From: Streptomyces sp. MUM 2J
GTDB taxonomy: Bacteria > Actinomycetota > Actinomycetes > Streptomycetales > Streptomycetaceae
Direction: 5' to 3'
NCBI RefSeq assembly: GCF_022414535.1
Contig: NZ_JADWYM010000008.1
Location: forward strand, 1-64,000
DNA: 64,000 nucleotides
Shown here piece by piece: positions 52,087-61,800 of this stretch. The notes under the pieces were generated by a model, which made no database searches, was not told where the DNA came from, and was given only the letters and a program-made list of their open reading frames with translations. Each line of letters opens with the position of its first letter. The stretch's first letter is position 1. The position numbers were made by a program, and so were the translations under genes.

Positions 52087-53787
52087 GTGGACCGCGCACC
52101 AGCCCTGCCCAGACGCGCCTGGGCGGGAACCCTCGTGGCAGCCCTCGCCCTCTCCTTCGCGGGCGCGGGCCAGGCCTCGGCCGCCGACGTCAACAACGTG
52201 AAGAACGCGGGCTTCGAGTCGGGCCTGGCCGGCTGGACCTGCTCCGCGAGCAGCGGCACGACCGTCTCCTCCCCCGTGCACGGCGGCGCCGGCGCACTGA
52301 AGGCCACCCCCGGCGGGCAGGACAACGCCCGGTGCACCCAGACGGTGGCCGTCCAGCCCGACTCCGCCTACACGCTGAGCGCATGGGTGCAGGGCGGGTA
52401 CGCCTACCTGGGCGTGACGGGCACCGGCACGACGGACGTGTCGACCTGGACCCCCGGCACCCCGGCCTGGAAGCAGTTGACGACGAGCTTCACCACGGGG
52501 GCGGCCACGACCTCGGTCACGCTCTACACCCACGGCTGGTACGCCCAGGCCCCGTACTACGCCGACGACATCTCCGTCCACGGCCCCGACGGTGGTTCCG
52601 GCGGCGACCCCGCCCCGACGGTCCCGGCCGCTCCCACCGGCCTGGCGGTCGCCGGAACGACGTCCTCGTCGGTGTCCCTGTCCTGGAGCGCGGTGCCGGA
52701 CGCGGCGTCCTACAACGTCTACCGCGACGGCACGAAGGTGGCGTCGGTGACGAGCGCCTCGGCGACGGTGACCGGCCTGGCGGCCTCGACCTCGTACAGC
52801 TTCCGGGTGACGGCGGCGAACGCGGCGGGCGAGTCACCGAAGTCCGCGCCGGTGACGGCCACGACCGCGGCGCCGGGCGGCGGTGGAGGGGGCGGTACGG
52901 ATCTGCCCGAGCACGCCGTGACCGGCTACTGGCAGAACTTCGACAACGGGGCGACCGTCCAGGAACTGTCGGACGTGCAGCCGGCGTACGACATCATCGC
53001 GGTGGCCTTCGCCGACGCCACGACGACCCCGGGGGCCGTCGCCTTCCACCTCGACACGGCCGGCCTCGGCGGCTACACCGTCGACCGGTTCAAGGCGGAC
53101 ATCAGGGCCAAGCAGGCCGCCGGCAAGAAGGTCGTCGTCTCGGTGGGCGGCCAGAACGGCACCGTCTCCGTCAACGACCCCACCTCCGCGGCGAACTTCG
53201 CGAACTCCGTCTACACGCTGATGCAGACGTACGGCTTCGACGGCGTCGACATCGACCTGGAGAACGGACTCAACGCGACCTACATGACGCAGGCGCTGCG
53301 CTCCCTGTCGGCGAAGGCGGGCCCCTCCCTGATCCTGACGATGGCCCCGCAGACCATCGACATGCAGTCGACGTCCAACGCCTACTTCCGGACCGCCCTG
53401 AACCTCAAGGACATCCTCACGGTCGTCAACATGCAGTACTACAACAGCGGTTCCATGCTGGGCTGCGACGGCAGGGTCTACAGCCAGGGTTCGGTCGACT
53501 TCCTGACCGCGCTCGCCTGCATCCAGTTGGAGGGCGGCCTCTCCCCCTCCCAGGTCGGCCTGGGCCTGCCCGCCTCGACCCGCGGCGCGGGCAGCGGCTA
53601 CGTGTCACCGTCCGTGGTCAACGCCGCCCTGGACTGCCTGACCCAGGGCACCGGTTGCGGCAGTTTCAAGCCATCGAAGACGTACCCCGGCCTGAGGGGC
53701 GCGATGACGTGGTCCACGAACTGGGACGCCACGGCGGGCAACGCCTGGTCGAACGCCGTCGGCACGCACGTGCACGCGCTGCCGTAG
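52087..53787 (+). CDS. Secreted family 18 chitinase with CBM and FN3 modules
   Basis: A 566-aa exported chitinase. A Tat/Sec-type signal peptide (about 1-33) precedes a carbohydrate-binding module (about 34-172; VKNAGFESGLAGWTC... CBM16/CBM4_9-like). One fibronectin type III domain follows (about 182-268; APTGLAVAGTTSSSVSLSWSAV), then a Gly linker and a GH18 catalytic domain (about 280-566). The GH18 active-site motif DGVDIDLE is intact with Asp385, Asp388, Asp390 and the catalytic acid Glu392. The start is a GTG with GGAGG five bases upstream; an earlier GTG at 52042 lacks a site. A dre-like operator upstream implies DasR control. Confidence 0.94.
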   Translation: MDRAPALPRRAWAGTLVAALALSFAGAGQASAADVNNVKNAGFESGLAGWTCSASSGTTVSSPVHGGAGALKATPGGQDNARCTQTVAVQPDSAYTLSAWVQGGYAYLGVTGTGTTDVSTWTPGTPAWKQLTTSFTTGAATTSVTLYTHGWYAQAPYYADDISVHGPDGGSGGDPAPTVPAAPTGLAVAGTTSSSVSLSWSAVPDAASYNVYRDGTKVASVTSASATVTGLAASTSYSFRVTAANAAGESPKSAPVTATTAAPGGGGGGGTDLPEHAVTGYWQNFDNGATVQELSDVQPAYDIIAVAFADATTTPGAVAFHLDTAGLGGYTVDRFKADIRAKQAAGKKVVVSVGGQNGTVSVNDPTSAANFANSVYTLMQTYGFDGVDIDLENGLNATYMTQALRSLSAKAGPSLILTMAPQTIDMQSTSNAYFRTALNLKDILTVVNMQYYNSGSMLGCDGRVYSQGSVDFLTALACIQLEGGLSPSQVGLGLPASTRGAGSGYVSPSVVNAALDCLTQGTGCGSFKPSKTYPGLRGAMTWSTNWDATAGNAWSNAVGTHVHALP

Positions 53788-53840
53788 CCACCCCGGCCCG
53801 ACGCGGCACGATCCGCCCCGGACGCGCCCCGTTCCGGCCC

Positions 53841-53884
53841 GGCGCGGGGCCCCGGCCGACCTGACCCGGCCGAGGCCCCGCGCC
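53841..53884 (+). terminator. Terminator of the chitinase gene
   Basis: An 18-bp stem (GGCGCGGGGCCCCGGCCG / CGGCCGAGGCCCCGCGCC) with one mismatch and an 8-base loop, 53 bp after the stop. The rest of the gap to 54071 holds no gene. Confidence 0.75.
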
Positions 53885-54070
53885 GCCACGCACCGCGGGG
53901 TTCGGTCCGCCGTGAGACTCCCGGCATCCCGCACGGACCGGCCCCGCGGGCGAGGCCGGCAGGGGGCGGGCCGGCGGCAGGGGCGGACCCGGACGAGGGA
54001 GGAGGTGGCCGGAGGGAACCGGCCCCGCGGCGTCAACCGCCGCCGGGCGAAACGAAGAGGAGCGCGGTGA

Positions 54071-54448
54071 TCAGGCGGCGGTCGCCGGAACCACGTCCGT
54101 CTCCTTCGGGTTCGGGCCGTACTCGTTGGGGCCCGGCTTGCTGTCCAGAACCGCGAAGACGAACAGGGTGATGTCGCCGACCAGCGGGACCAGCCCGAAC
54201 AGGATCCACCAACCGGAGCGGCCCGTGTCGTGCAGTCGGCGGACGCCGACGGCCAGGTAGGGGATCAGGATCGCGACGAAGAAGACGATCGCGAGAACCT
54301 GGAAGGCCGTAACCTCGGCCCCGTTGCCGATACCCATCAGCACGCTGTAGATGACCCAGACGAACAGCGCGAAGCTCCAGTACTCCTTGCGGCGCGCGCG
54401 CCCGCTGAACACCGCGTACTTCTTCAGCGGCTCGATGAACCAGTTCAT
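54071..54448 (-). CDS. DUF805 membrane protein
   Basis: A 125-aa protein of the DUF805 family. It has the typical start MNWFIEPLKKYAVFSGRARRKEYW (the GRARRxEYW motif), then four membrane helices (FALFVWVIYSVLMGI, FQVLAIVFFVAILIPYLAVGVRRLHDTGRSGWWILFGLVPLVGDITLFVFA). The function of the family is unknown. The ATG at 54448 has GGGGGAG six bases upstream. Monocistronic. Confidence 0.9.
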   Translation of the reverse strand: MNWFIEPLKKYAVFSGRARRKEYWSFALFVWVIYSVLMGIGNGAEVTAFQVLAIVFFVAILIPYLAVGVRRLHDTGRSGWWILFGLVPLVGDITLFVFAVLDSKPGPNEYGPNPKETDVVPATAA

Positions 54449-54979
54449 GGTGTCTCCCCCAGGGTTCGACGGTTCCGATGATCCGGAATGGATCAATCCA
54501 GGCGCAGACCGTAAAGGGTTGGCCTGAACTCGTCAATCAGGCACTCGATCCCTCCCCGTCGCGGCGAACACCCTCCGTAGCCGCACCGCACCCGCCTCAG
54601 TTGGCTCAATTCCGGACAGATTCACCGTCGACGGCGAGCAGTTCGGCGACCGGTCGGCACCCGTTCCCCGGATCGAGTTGTTTCCGTTGCCGAACCGAAG
54701 ACGTACCGATGCCGGTCGGTGGCCGATTCGAGGCTGGAACTAGCCCGTTCCGTTGCCGACTCGACCGTGCCGGTGCCGAAGGATTCCCACCCCCGCGCCC
54801 ACCCGCGACACATCCGGCGGCCACCGGGGACCCCGACGGCGACCGGCCCGGAGTCGCACGCCCCGGAGGGAAGGCCCCCGGGAGCCGGGCTGTACCGTAC
54901 GGCGTCGTCCGGGGGCGCCGTCCAGGTGCGCACCCGTGCGTCGCCCCTGACCGCGTGCCCCGAGAAAGGTCCGTCGATC
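54449..54979. other. 531-bp interval upstream of the BMP-like gene
   Basis: Apart from the DUF805 promoter region no gene is evident. A small inverted repeat GATCC-GGAAT-GGATC (54482-54496 region) is near the DUF805 start. The 12-mer TTCCGTTGCCGA occurs twice in direct orientation, at 54682-54693 and 54748-54759. A frame that continues into the 38-aa peptide is open from 54719, but it lacks a ribosome site and a coding pattern. Confidence 0.45.
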
Positions 54980-55096
54980 GTGAACCACGCCCCGTCCGAG
55001 AACGAACTGCCGCCGCCCCGGATGCCCGACACCGGGGCCGCGGCCCGTCCCCGGCCGGTCGCGACGCGTGGCGCGCACGAGGGGCGGACTCGATGA
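54980..55096 (+). CDS. Possible 38-aa peptide coupled to the BMP-like gene
   Basis: A short frame begins with GTG at 54980 (GAAAGG ribosome site 11 bases upstream) and ends in a TGA that overlaps the ATG of the next gene (ATGA, 55093-55096). It reads VNHAPSENELPPPRMPDTG and continues Arg/Gly-rich. There is no domain. The overlap is what makes it credible; otherwise it may be chance. Confidence 0.35.
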   Translation: MNHAPSENELPPPRMPDTGAAARPRPVATRGAHEGRTR

Positions 55097-55698
55097 AGAC
55101 GCGGCGCGCATGGCGCATGTCCGCCCGGAAGACCCCACCTCGGTCCGGTGCGACGGCACGTCGGCTGCTGCGGACGGCGGGCTCGGCACTGCGCGGCCGA
55201 CGCGGCCTTGCCGTGACCGGGGCGGTGGCCGTCACACTGGCGCTCCTCGGGGTGCGTGCCTTCACCGGGGATGAGAAGCCGGCGCCCCCGGATCCCCGGG
55301 CGCGGCAGTACCGGGACTTCGACGCCTGCCTGCTCACCGACGACAAGGGCATCACGGCCGGGGCCCCCGCCGCCCCCGTCTGGGCGGGGATGCAGGAAGC
55401 CTCCTCGGACACCCGCATACGGGTGACCTACGTTCCCGTGATGGGCGACCAGTCGGAGGCGGCCGTCCGCCCCGTGTTCAACGGCCTGGTGCAGCGTCGG
55501 TGCGAGGTGATCCTCGCCGCCGGCAGCACCGAGGTGAAGGTCGCCCAGGAGGAGGCCGCACGCAACCCCGAGGTGAGGTTCGTCCTGCTCGACGGCACGC
55601 GCGAGGCCTCCAACATCACGAACGTGCGGTCCGGGGAGGCGACCGAAAAGGGCGTCTCGGACGCGATCCGACGAACCGTCGACGCAGGTGACGCCTGA
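55093..55698 (+). CDS. Short BMP-family substrate-binding-like protein, membrane anchored
   Basis: A 201-aa protein. The basic N-terminus is followed by one helix (about 37-55, LAVTGAVAVTLALLGVRAF) and an extracytoplasmic half-domain resembling the first lobe of Bmp/PnrA (Med-like) binding proteins: YRDFDACLLTDDKGITAGAPAAPVWAGMQEASSDTRIRVTYVPVMG, then VILAAGSTEVKVAQEEAARNPEVRFVLLDG. Full-length BMP proteins are ~330 aa, so the second lobe is missing. No lipobox and no transporter genes are nearby. It may act as a sensor or partner of the RHS protein encoded next, 126 bp downstream; that is inference. Confidence 0.7.
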   Translation: MKTRRAWRMSARKTPPRSGATARRLLRTAGSALRGRRGLAVTGAVAVTLALLGVRAFTGDEKPAPPDPRARQYRDFDACLLTDDKGITAGAPAAPVWAGMQEASSDTRIRVTYVPVMGDQSEAAVRPVFNGLVQRRCEVILAAGSTEVKVAQEEAARNPEVRFVLLDGTREASNITNVRSGEATEKGVSDAIRRTVDAGDA

Positions 55699-55783
55699 GG
55701 CCGGACGCGCGCGGGCGGTTCGGCAAACGAACAGCAAAACCAGCTACCCCGGCTCAAATTCCAGTTCGAAGATCGGGCAGGCT

Positions 55784-55808
55784 CACGGGGGTTCACATAA
55801 GTCCCGTG
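55784..55808 (+). promoter_or_regulatory. Inverted repeat upstream of the RHS gene
   Basis: CACGGG and CCCGTG are separated by 13 bases, 17 bp before the RHS start codon. The stretch around it (about 55735-55825) is unusually A/T-rich for the genome, as in a promoter. Candidate operator only. Confidence 0.35.
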
Positions 55809-55824
55809 TAAGTAAAGGCTGTCC

Positions 55825-58800
55825 ATGTTCAAACGCTGGGACCGTGGTCCCCGCTTCTTCGCACCGGGTCGCACCGGCAGGCGAAGAGCGCGGATCACGG
55901 CATTGTCCGTCCTCGTCTCCCTCTCCTGCGCGCTGTCCACGGAGACCGCCATGGCCACCGGGGCCAGGCTGGAACCGGTGAGCCTGCCCGGGTTCTCTCT
56001 CTCGGGGCTCTGGGACCGGGCACACGAGGACCCCGTCCACACCCCCGAGCAGCAGGGCGGTACGGCCCGCGGCAAGGGTCACCACGCCACGGCGGGGAAG
56101 ACCAGCCACGAGGGCTCCGCCGGCCGCGCGCCCGGCAGGGGCAAGGGCGAACTGGCCCCCTATCAGCGCCAGTCCGACCGCCCCCACACCGTGACCACGG
56201 GTCCCGCCGCCGGGTCGGGCGACGGTTTCGACCCGCGTACCAGCAAGCGGGACGCCAGGAAGTCCACGGCGACCTCCGACTACTACGCCAACGACGACGG
56301 TTCGGCGACCGTGCGCCACTACACGGGCCGGGCCAACTTCAAGGGCACCGACGGCGCCTGGAAGCCGATCGACACCACCCTGGAGAAGGACGGGAGCGGC
56401 AGGCTCGAAGAACGCGCCAACTCGCTCGGCGTGGACTTCGCCCCGAAGGCCTCCGACCACCGCCTGGCCTCGGTGGACTTCGGCTCCGGCAAGCGGCTCT
56501 CGTACTCCCTGAAGGGTGCCGCCGAGGCCGAACCCTCGGTCGCCTCCGACGGCACCGTGACCTACCCGGGCGTGCTGGCCGACACCGACGTCCAGATGGT
56601 GCCGCTCGCCGAGGGGTTCAAGGAGAACCTGGTCCTGCGGTCGCCGGACGCACCGAACTCCTGGGACTTCCTGCTGGACGCCGAGGAGCTGACCCCGCGC
56701 ATCACGGCCGCCGGTGACGTGGAGTTCACCGACGCCAAGGGCACGGTGGCCGCGACCGTCCCGCACGCGTTCATGGCGGACTCGAAGATCGACCCGCGCT
56801 CCGGTGACGCCACCGCGTCCCGGGCCGTCGACTTCACACTGGTCCGCTCCGGCGGCTCGACGGTCCTGCGGATGACCGCCGACCGGGCATGGCTGGACGC
56901 GCCCGAGCGGGTCTACCCGGTCACCGTCGACCCGACCATCACCGCCAGCAACACCACCTACGTCCAGAACAACTACAGCGCCGACCGGTCCACCGAGAAC
57001 GTCATCAAGGTCGGTTCCTACGACTCCGGGACGAACAAGGCGAACTCCTTCCTGCAGTTCTCCTCGCTCGGCACGACGCTCAAGGGCCAGCGAGTCACGT
57101 CCGCCAAGCTGAACGTCTACGCCTCCTGGTCCTCGACCTGCACGGCCGAGGTGTTCTACGTGCACCCGGTGAGCCAGTCCTGGTCGCCCACGACGACCAC
57201 GACCTACCCGGGGCCGTCCTACAGCACGGCCATCGGCTCGGCCACGGTCGACCCCGGCTCCTCCTGCACCAACACCAGCGCCTCCACCAGCGTGGGCGTG
57301 AAGATGCCGGTCACCCTCCCGACCTCGTGGTTCGACCAGATCGCCGTCGGAGCCACCCAGTACGGGCTGGCGCTGACCGCCCCGGTCAACGACGGCCTGC
57401 ACTGGAAGAAGTTCCACTCGGACAACTCGTCCACCTCCGGCTTCCGTCCGGCGCTCGAACTCACCTACACGCCGAACACCAAGCCTCAGGTCAACGCCCA
57501 GTACCCGCCGGTGAACTACCGGGCCCGCACCCTCCAGCCCGAACTGCTGGTCTACGCGAGCGACGCGGACAACTGGCCCGGTGCCCTCTCGTACTCCTTC
57601 GAGGTGTACGACGCGGACTCCGGCAGCAACACGCCCGTGGCCTCCTCCGGCCTCACCTCCTCGCCGACCTGGCGCGTGCCGGCGGGCAAGCTCACCTGGT
57701 CGAAGAACTACCTCTGGTACGTGAGCGTCACCGACGGCTACGACGCGGTGCTGTACTCGGCCAGCCGGTTCTCCACCGCGGTGCCGCAGCCCCCGGTGAC
57801 CTCGGGACTGGCGCAGAACGCCAACGGCCACGAGTTCGACCCGTCCGACGGCAACTACACCACCGCGGACACCGACGCCGACGTCTCGGTGGTCGGGCCC
57901 TCGCTGCGCATCGACCGCGCGTACAACAGCCTCGACCCGCGCATCGACAACGCCTTCGGTGCCGGCTGGTCCACCGTGGCCGACATGCGTGCCACCGAGG
58001 CCAAGGACAGCACGGGCACGGTCACCAGCGTGGTGCTCACCTACCCGGGCGGTGAGCAGATCGCCTTCGGACGCAACGGCGACGGGACGTTCGTGCCGCC
58101 ACTGGGCCGCTACGCCCGGCTGCAGGCCGTCACCGGCGGCTACAAGCTGACGGACAAGGACTTCACCGCCTACAGCTTCACCGGGACCACCGGCACGACG
58201 GGCAGCTACGCGATATCCGGCATCACCGACTACGCCGGCCGGGCGGAGACCTTCGCCTACGACACCTCCCACCGGCTGACGAAGGTCACCAACACCACAT
58301 CGAACCGCTCGCTGACCCTGGCCTGGTCCACGCCGGCCGGGGCCACCGCCGCGCACGTGAGCACGGTGACCACCGATCCGTCCGTCGCGGGTGACGCGAC
58401 CACGGCCCAGACCTGGACATACGGCTACACCGGCGACCAGCTGACGGGCGTGTGCCCGCCGGCCGACCCGACCGCCTGCACCACGTACACCTACGCGACC
58501 GGCAACCACCACCGGACCACGGTGCTGGACGCCGACCCGTACGCCTTCTGGCGGCTCGGTGAGGACACCGGTGCGACCGTCGCCACGGACGCCGTCTCCG
58601 TCAACCAGGGCAAGTACAACGCCCTTTACCACGACGTGGCCCTGGGCGGCTCCGGCCTGCTGGCCGGCTCCACCCTGAAGACGGCCGGCTTCAACGGCTC
58701 CACCTCGTACGTGGAGATGCCGAGCGCCCCCGGCGCCACACCCTCGTACACGACGATCTCGCTGTGGTTCAAGACCACCCAGGCCGGCGGCGTGCTCTTC

Positions 58801-61800
58801 TACTACGGCGACCAGCCGATGAGCGCGGCCGACCCGGTCGCGAGCACCCACTACAACACCCCGGCACTCTTCGTCGGCACCGACGGCAAGCTGCGCGGCT
58901 GCCTGGCGACCGGGAACTGCGGCACCACGATCACCTCCTCAGCCACCGTCACCGACGGCCAGTGGCACCAGGCGGCGCTCACCGGTGCGGGCAACACCCA
59001 GACCATGTACCTGGACGGTGTCTCCCAGGGCACCAAGTCCGGTGAGATCAAGGACTGGAACACCCCGTACATCACGCTCGGCGCGGGTGTGAACACCCAC
59101 GGCTGGCCGGCGATGGACCCGGACGACGAACTCGGCCACTACGCCGGGCAGCTCGCCGAGGTCGCGATCTACACCGCTCCCCTGGGCGCGGAGCAGATCG
59201 GTGCCCAGTACCAGGCGGCCACCCACTCCGCCGGCCTGCTGGACGGCATCACCACCCCGGGCGGCAAGACCCGGTCCTCGGTGGTCTACGGCACCGCCGA
59301 TGACACGGTCCTGCAGGCCACGGACGGCAACGGCGGCACCTGGAAGCTGCACCCTGCCACCGTCACCGGCTCCTCCCAGGTGTACCGCTCGGCCGTGATG
59401 GGCGCCGCCCCGCACGGCTACTGGCGTCTGGGCGACACCCAGGGCGCCGCGCAGGCCGCCAACGAGGTGCACACCGGCTTCGGCACCTACAACACCGTCA
59501 CCCAGGGCGTCACCGGCCCGTTCGGCGCCGGGGACGAGACGGCGGCCGCGTTCGACGGCACCAGCTCCTACGCGGAGGTGCCGTACGGCGTCTGGCACGA
59601 CAGCACGGACCGATCGGTCGAGCTGTGGTTCAAGACCGCCGGGCCCGGTGTGCTGATGAGCGACCAGAGCCGCGCGCCCGACGACCCCGCCGGGGTCGGC
59701 GGCTCGTGGAGTCCGGTGCTCTACGTCGGCGCCGACCACAAGCTGCACGGCCACTGGTGGGACAAGTCCGGCAGCGGCGGCAGCACCTTCGGCTCCACGT
59801 CGACGGTGACCGACAACGCCTGGCACCACGCGGTGCTCAGTGCCTCCGGTGGTCAGCAGACCCTCTACCTGGACGGCAAGAAGCAGGCCGACTACACCGG
59901 CACCCCGGACGACCAGACCACCACCCGGACCTTCATCGGCGCCGGGTTCACCAAGAGCTGGTACAGCTCTCCGGCCGACATCAGCTACTTCAACGGTTCC
60001 ATCGGGGAAGTCGCCGTCTACCGCACGGGGCTGACCGAGGCCGAGGTCGGTCGCCACTGGTCCGCCTACAAGGCGTCCTCGGGCGTCGCCCCGGTCCGCA
60101 CGGTCACCCTGACCGACCCGGCCGACAAGACGCTCACCTACGTCTACGACGCGGAGATGGGCAACCGCCTGCTGGCGTCGATCGACACCGAGGGCCAGCG
60201 CACCACCTACGGCTACGACACCGGTGGCTTCCTGCACACCGTGACGGACGCCAACGGCAACCGGCGCGTCACCGGCCACGACGTGCGCGGCAACACGGTC
60301 TCCGCGACCACCTGCCAGGACACCGCGGCCGACAAGTGCTCCACCACGTACTTCACCTACTACCCGGACGCGACCACCGCGTTCCCGCCGATGGACCGGC
60401 GCAACGACCTGGTGCTCACCGAGCGCGACGGCCGTTCCTCGGGTCCCTCGGACAACACCTACCTGACCACCTACACCTACGACACGAACGGCAACGTGCT
60501 GTCCGTGACCACCCCGCCGGTGGCCGGGCACCCGCAGGGCCGGACCACCTCGACGGCGTACACCACGGCCGGCACCCCGGCGGCGGAGGGCGGTACCGCC
60601 ACCGCACCCGCCGGACTGGTGTCCCAGGTGACCACCGCCAGCGGGCGGAAGACCTCCTACAGCTACTACGCGAACGGAGACCTCGCCGGGATCACGGACG
60701 CCAACGGCGGCGCGGTGGCGTTCGGCTACGACGGCCTCGGCCGGCTGACCACCCGGACCGAGACCTCGGACGCGGTCCCCGCGGGCATGTCGACCACCCG
60801 GACGTACGACAAGGACGACCGGGTCGTCACCGAGACCGGGCCGCAGGTCACCAACCGGGTCACCGGCGCGGTGCACCAGGCCAGGACCACCACCGGCTAC
60901 GACGCCGACGGCAACATCGTGTCGCAGACCGTCGCCGACCTGTCGGGCGGTGACGCGGCACGTACCACCTCGATGACGTACGACGCCCACAACCAGCTCG
61001 CGAGCAGGACGGACCCGGGAGGCGGTACCACCTCCTTCGCGTACGACGCCTACGGCAACACGGTGCGGGAGACCGACCCGATCGGGAAGGTCAACACCTA
61101 CGCCTACGACGGTGAGGGCCGGCTCCTCACCAGGAGCCTGCTGAACTACGCCGGGGACCCGAACAACCCCTCGTCCCCGACCACCCTGGTGCAGGAGTCG
61201 CGGTCCTACGACCCGGCGGGACGCCTCGCCTCCCTCACCGACGCGCTGGGCTGGACGACGGAGTACACCTACACCGACGACGGCCGCTCCGCGACCGTGG
61301 TCCGCAAGGACCCCCAGTCCGGCAAGTCCTTCACGCTGCGGGACAACACGTACGACGCGGCCGGCAACCTGATCAAGCAGGTCACCGACAACGGTCAGGT
61401 CACCAGCGCCTTCACGGTGGACGCGGCCGACCGTACGGTCTCCTCGGTGCTGGACCCGGCCGGGTTCGCCCGGACGACGACGGTCTCCTACGACCCCGAC
61501 GACAACGTGGTCTCCGAGTCGGAGACCGACCCGGCCTCCGGCGAGGTGTCCACCAAGGACACCCGCTACGACAAGTTGGGCAACGTCACCGGGGTCACCG
61601 TCCATGACGGCAGTACGGCGCCGGTGGCCCGGTACGCGCTGGACGAGACCACGGGCTACTCCGTCGGTGACTCCTCCGGCGCGAACAACACCGGGGCCCA
61701 CGGCACCGGCATGCACTGGAACACCGACCACGGCGGCAGTGCCGTCTTCGACGGCGACGCCCAGTCGTACGCGCAGACCGACGGCCCGGTGGTCAACACC

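Noticed and set aside
55735-55780. A possible tRNA-like GTTCGAA motif
   Set aside because: The sequence around it cannot form a cloverleaf; no acceptor or anticodon stems are found.
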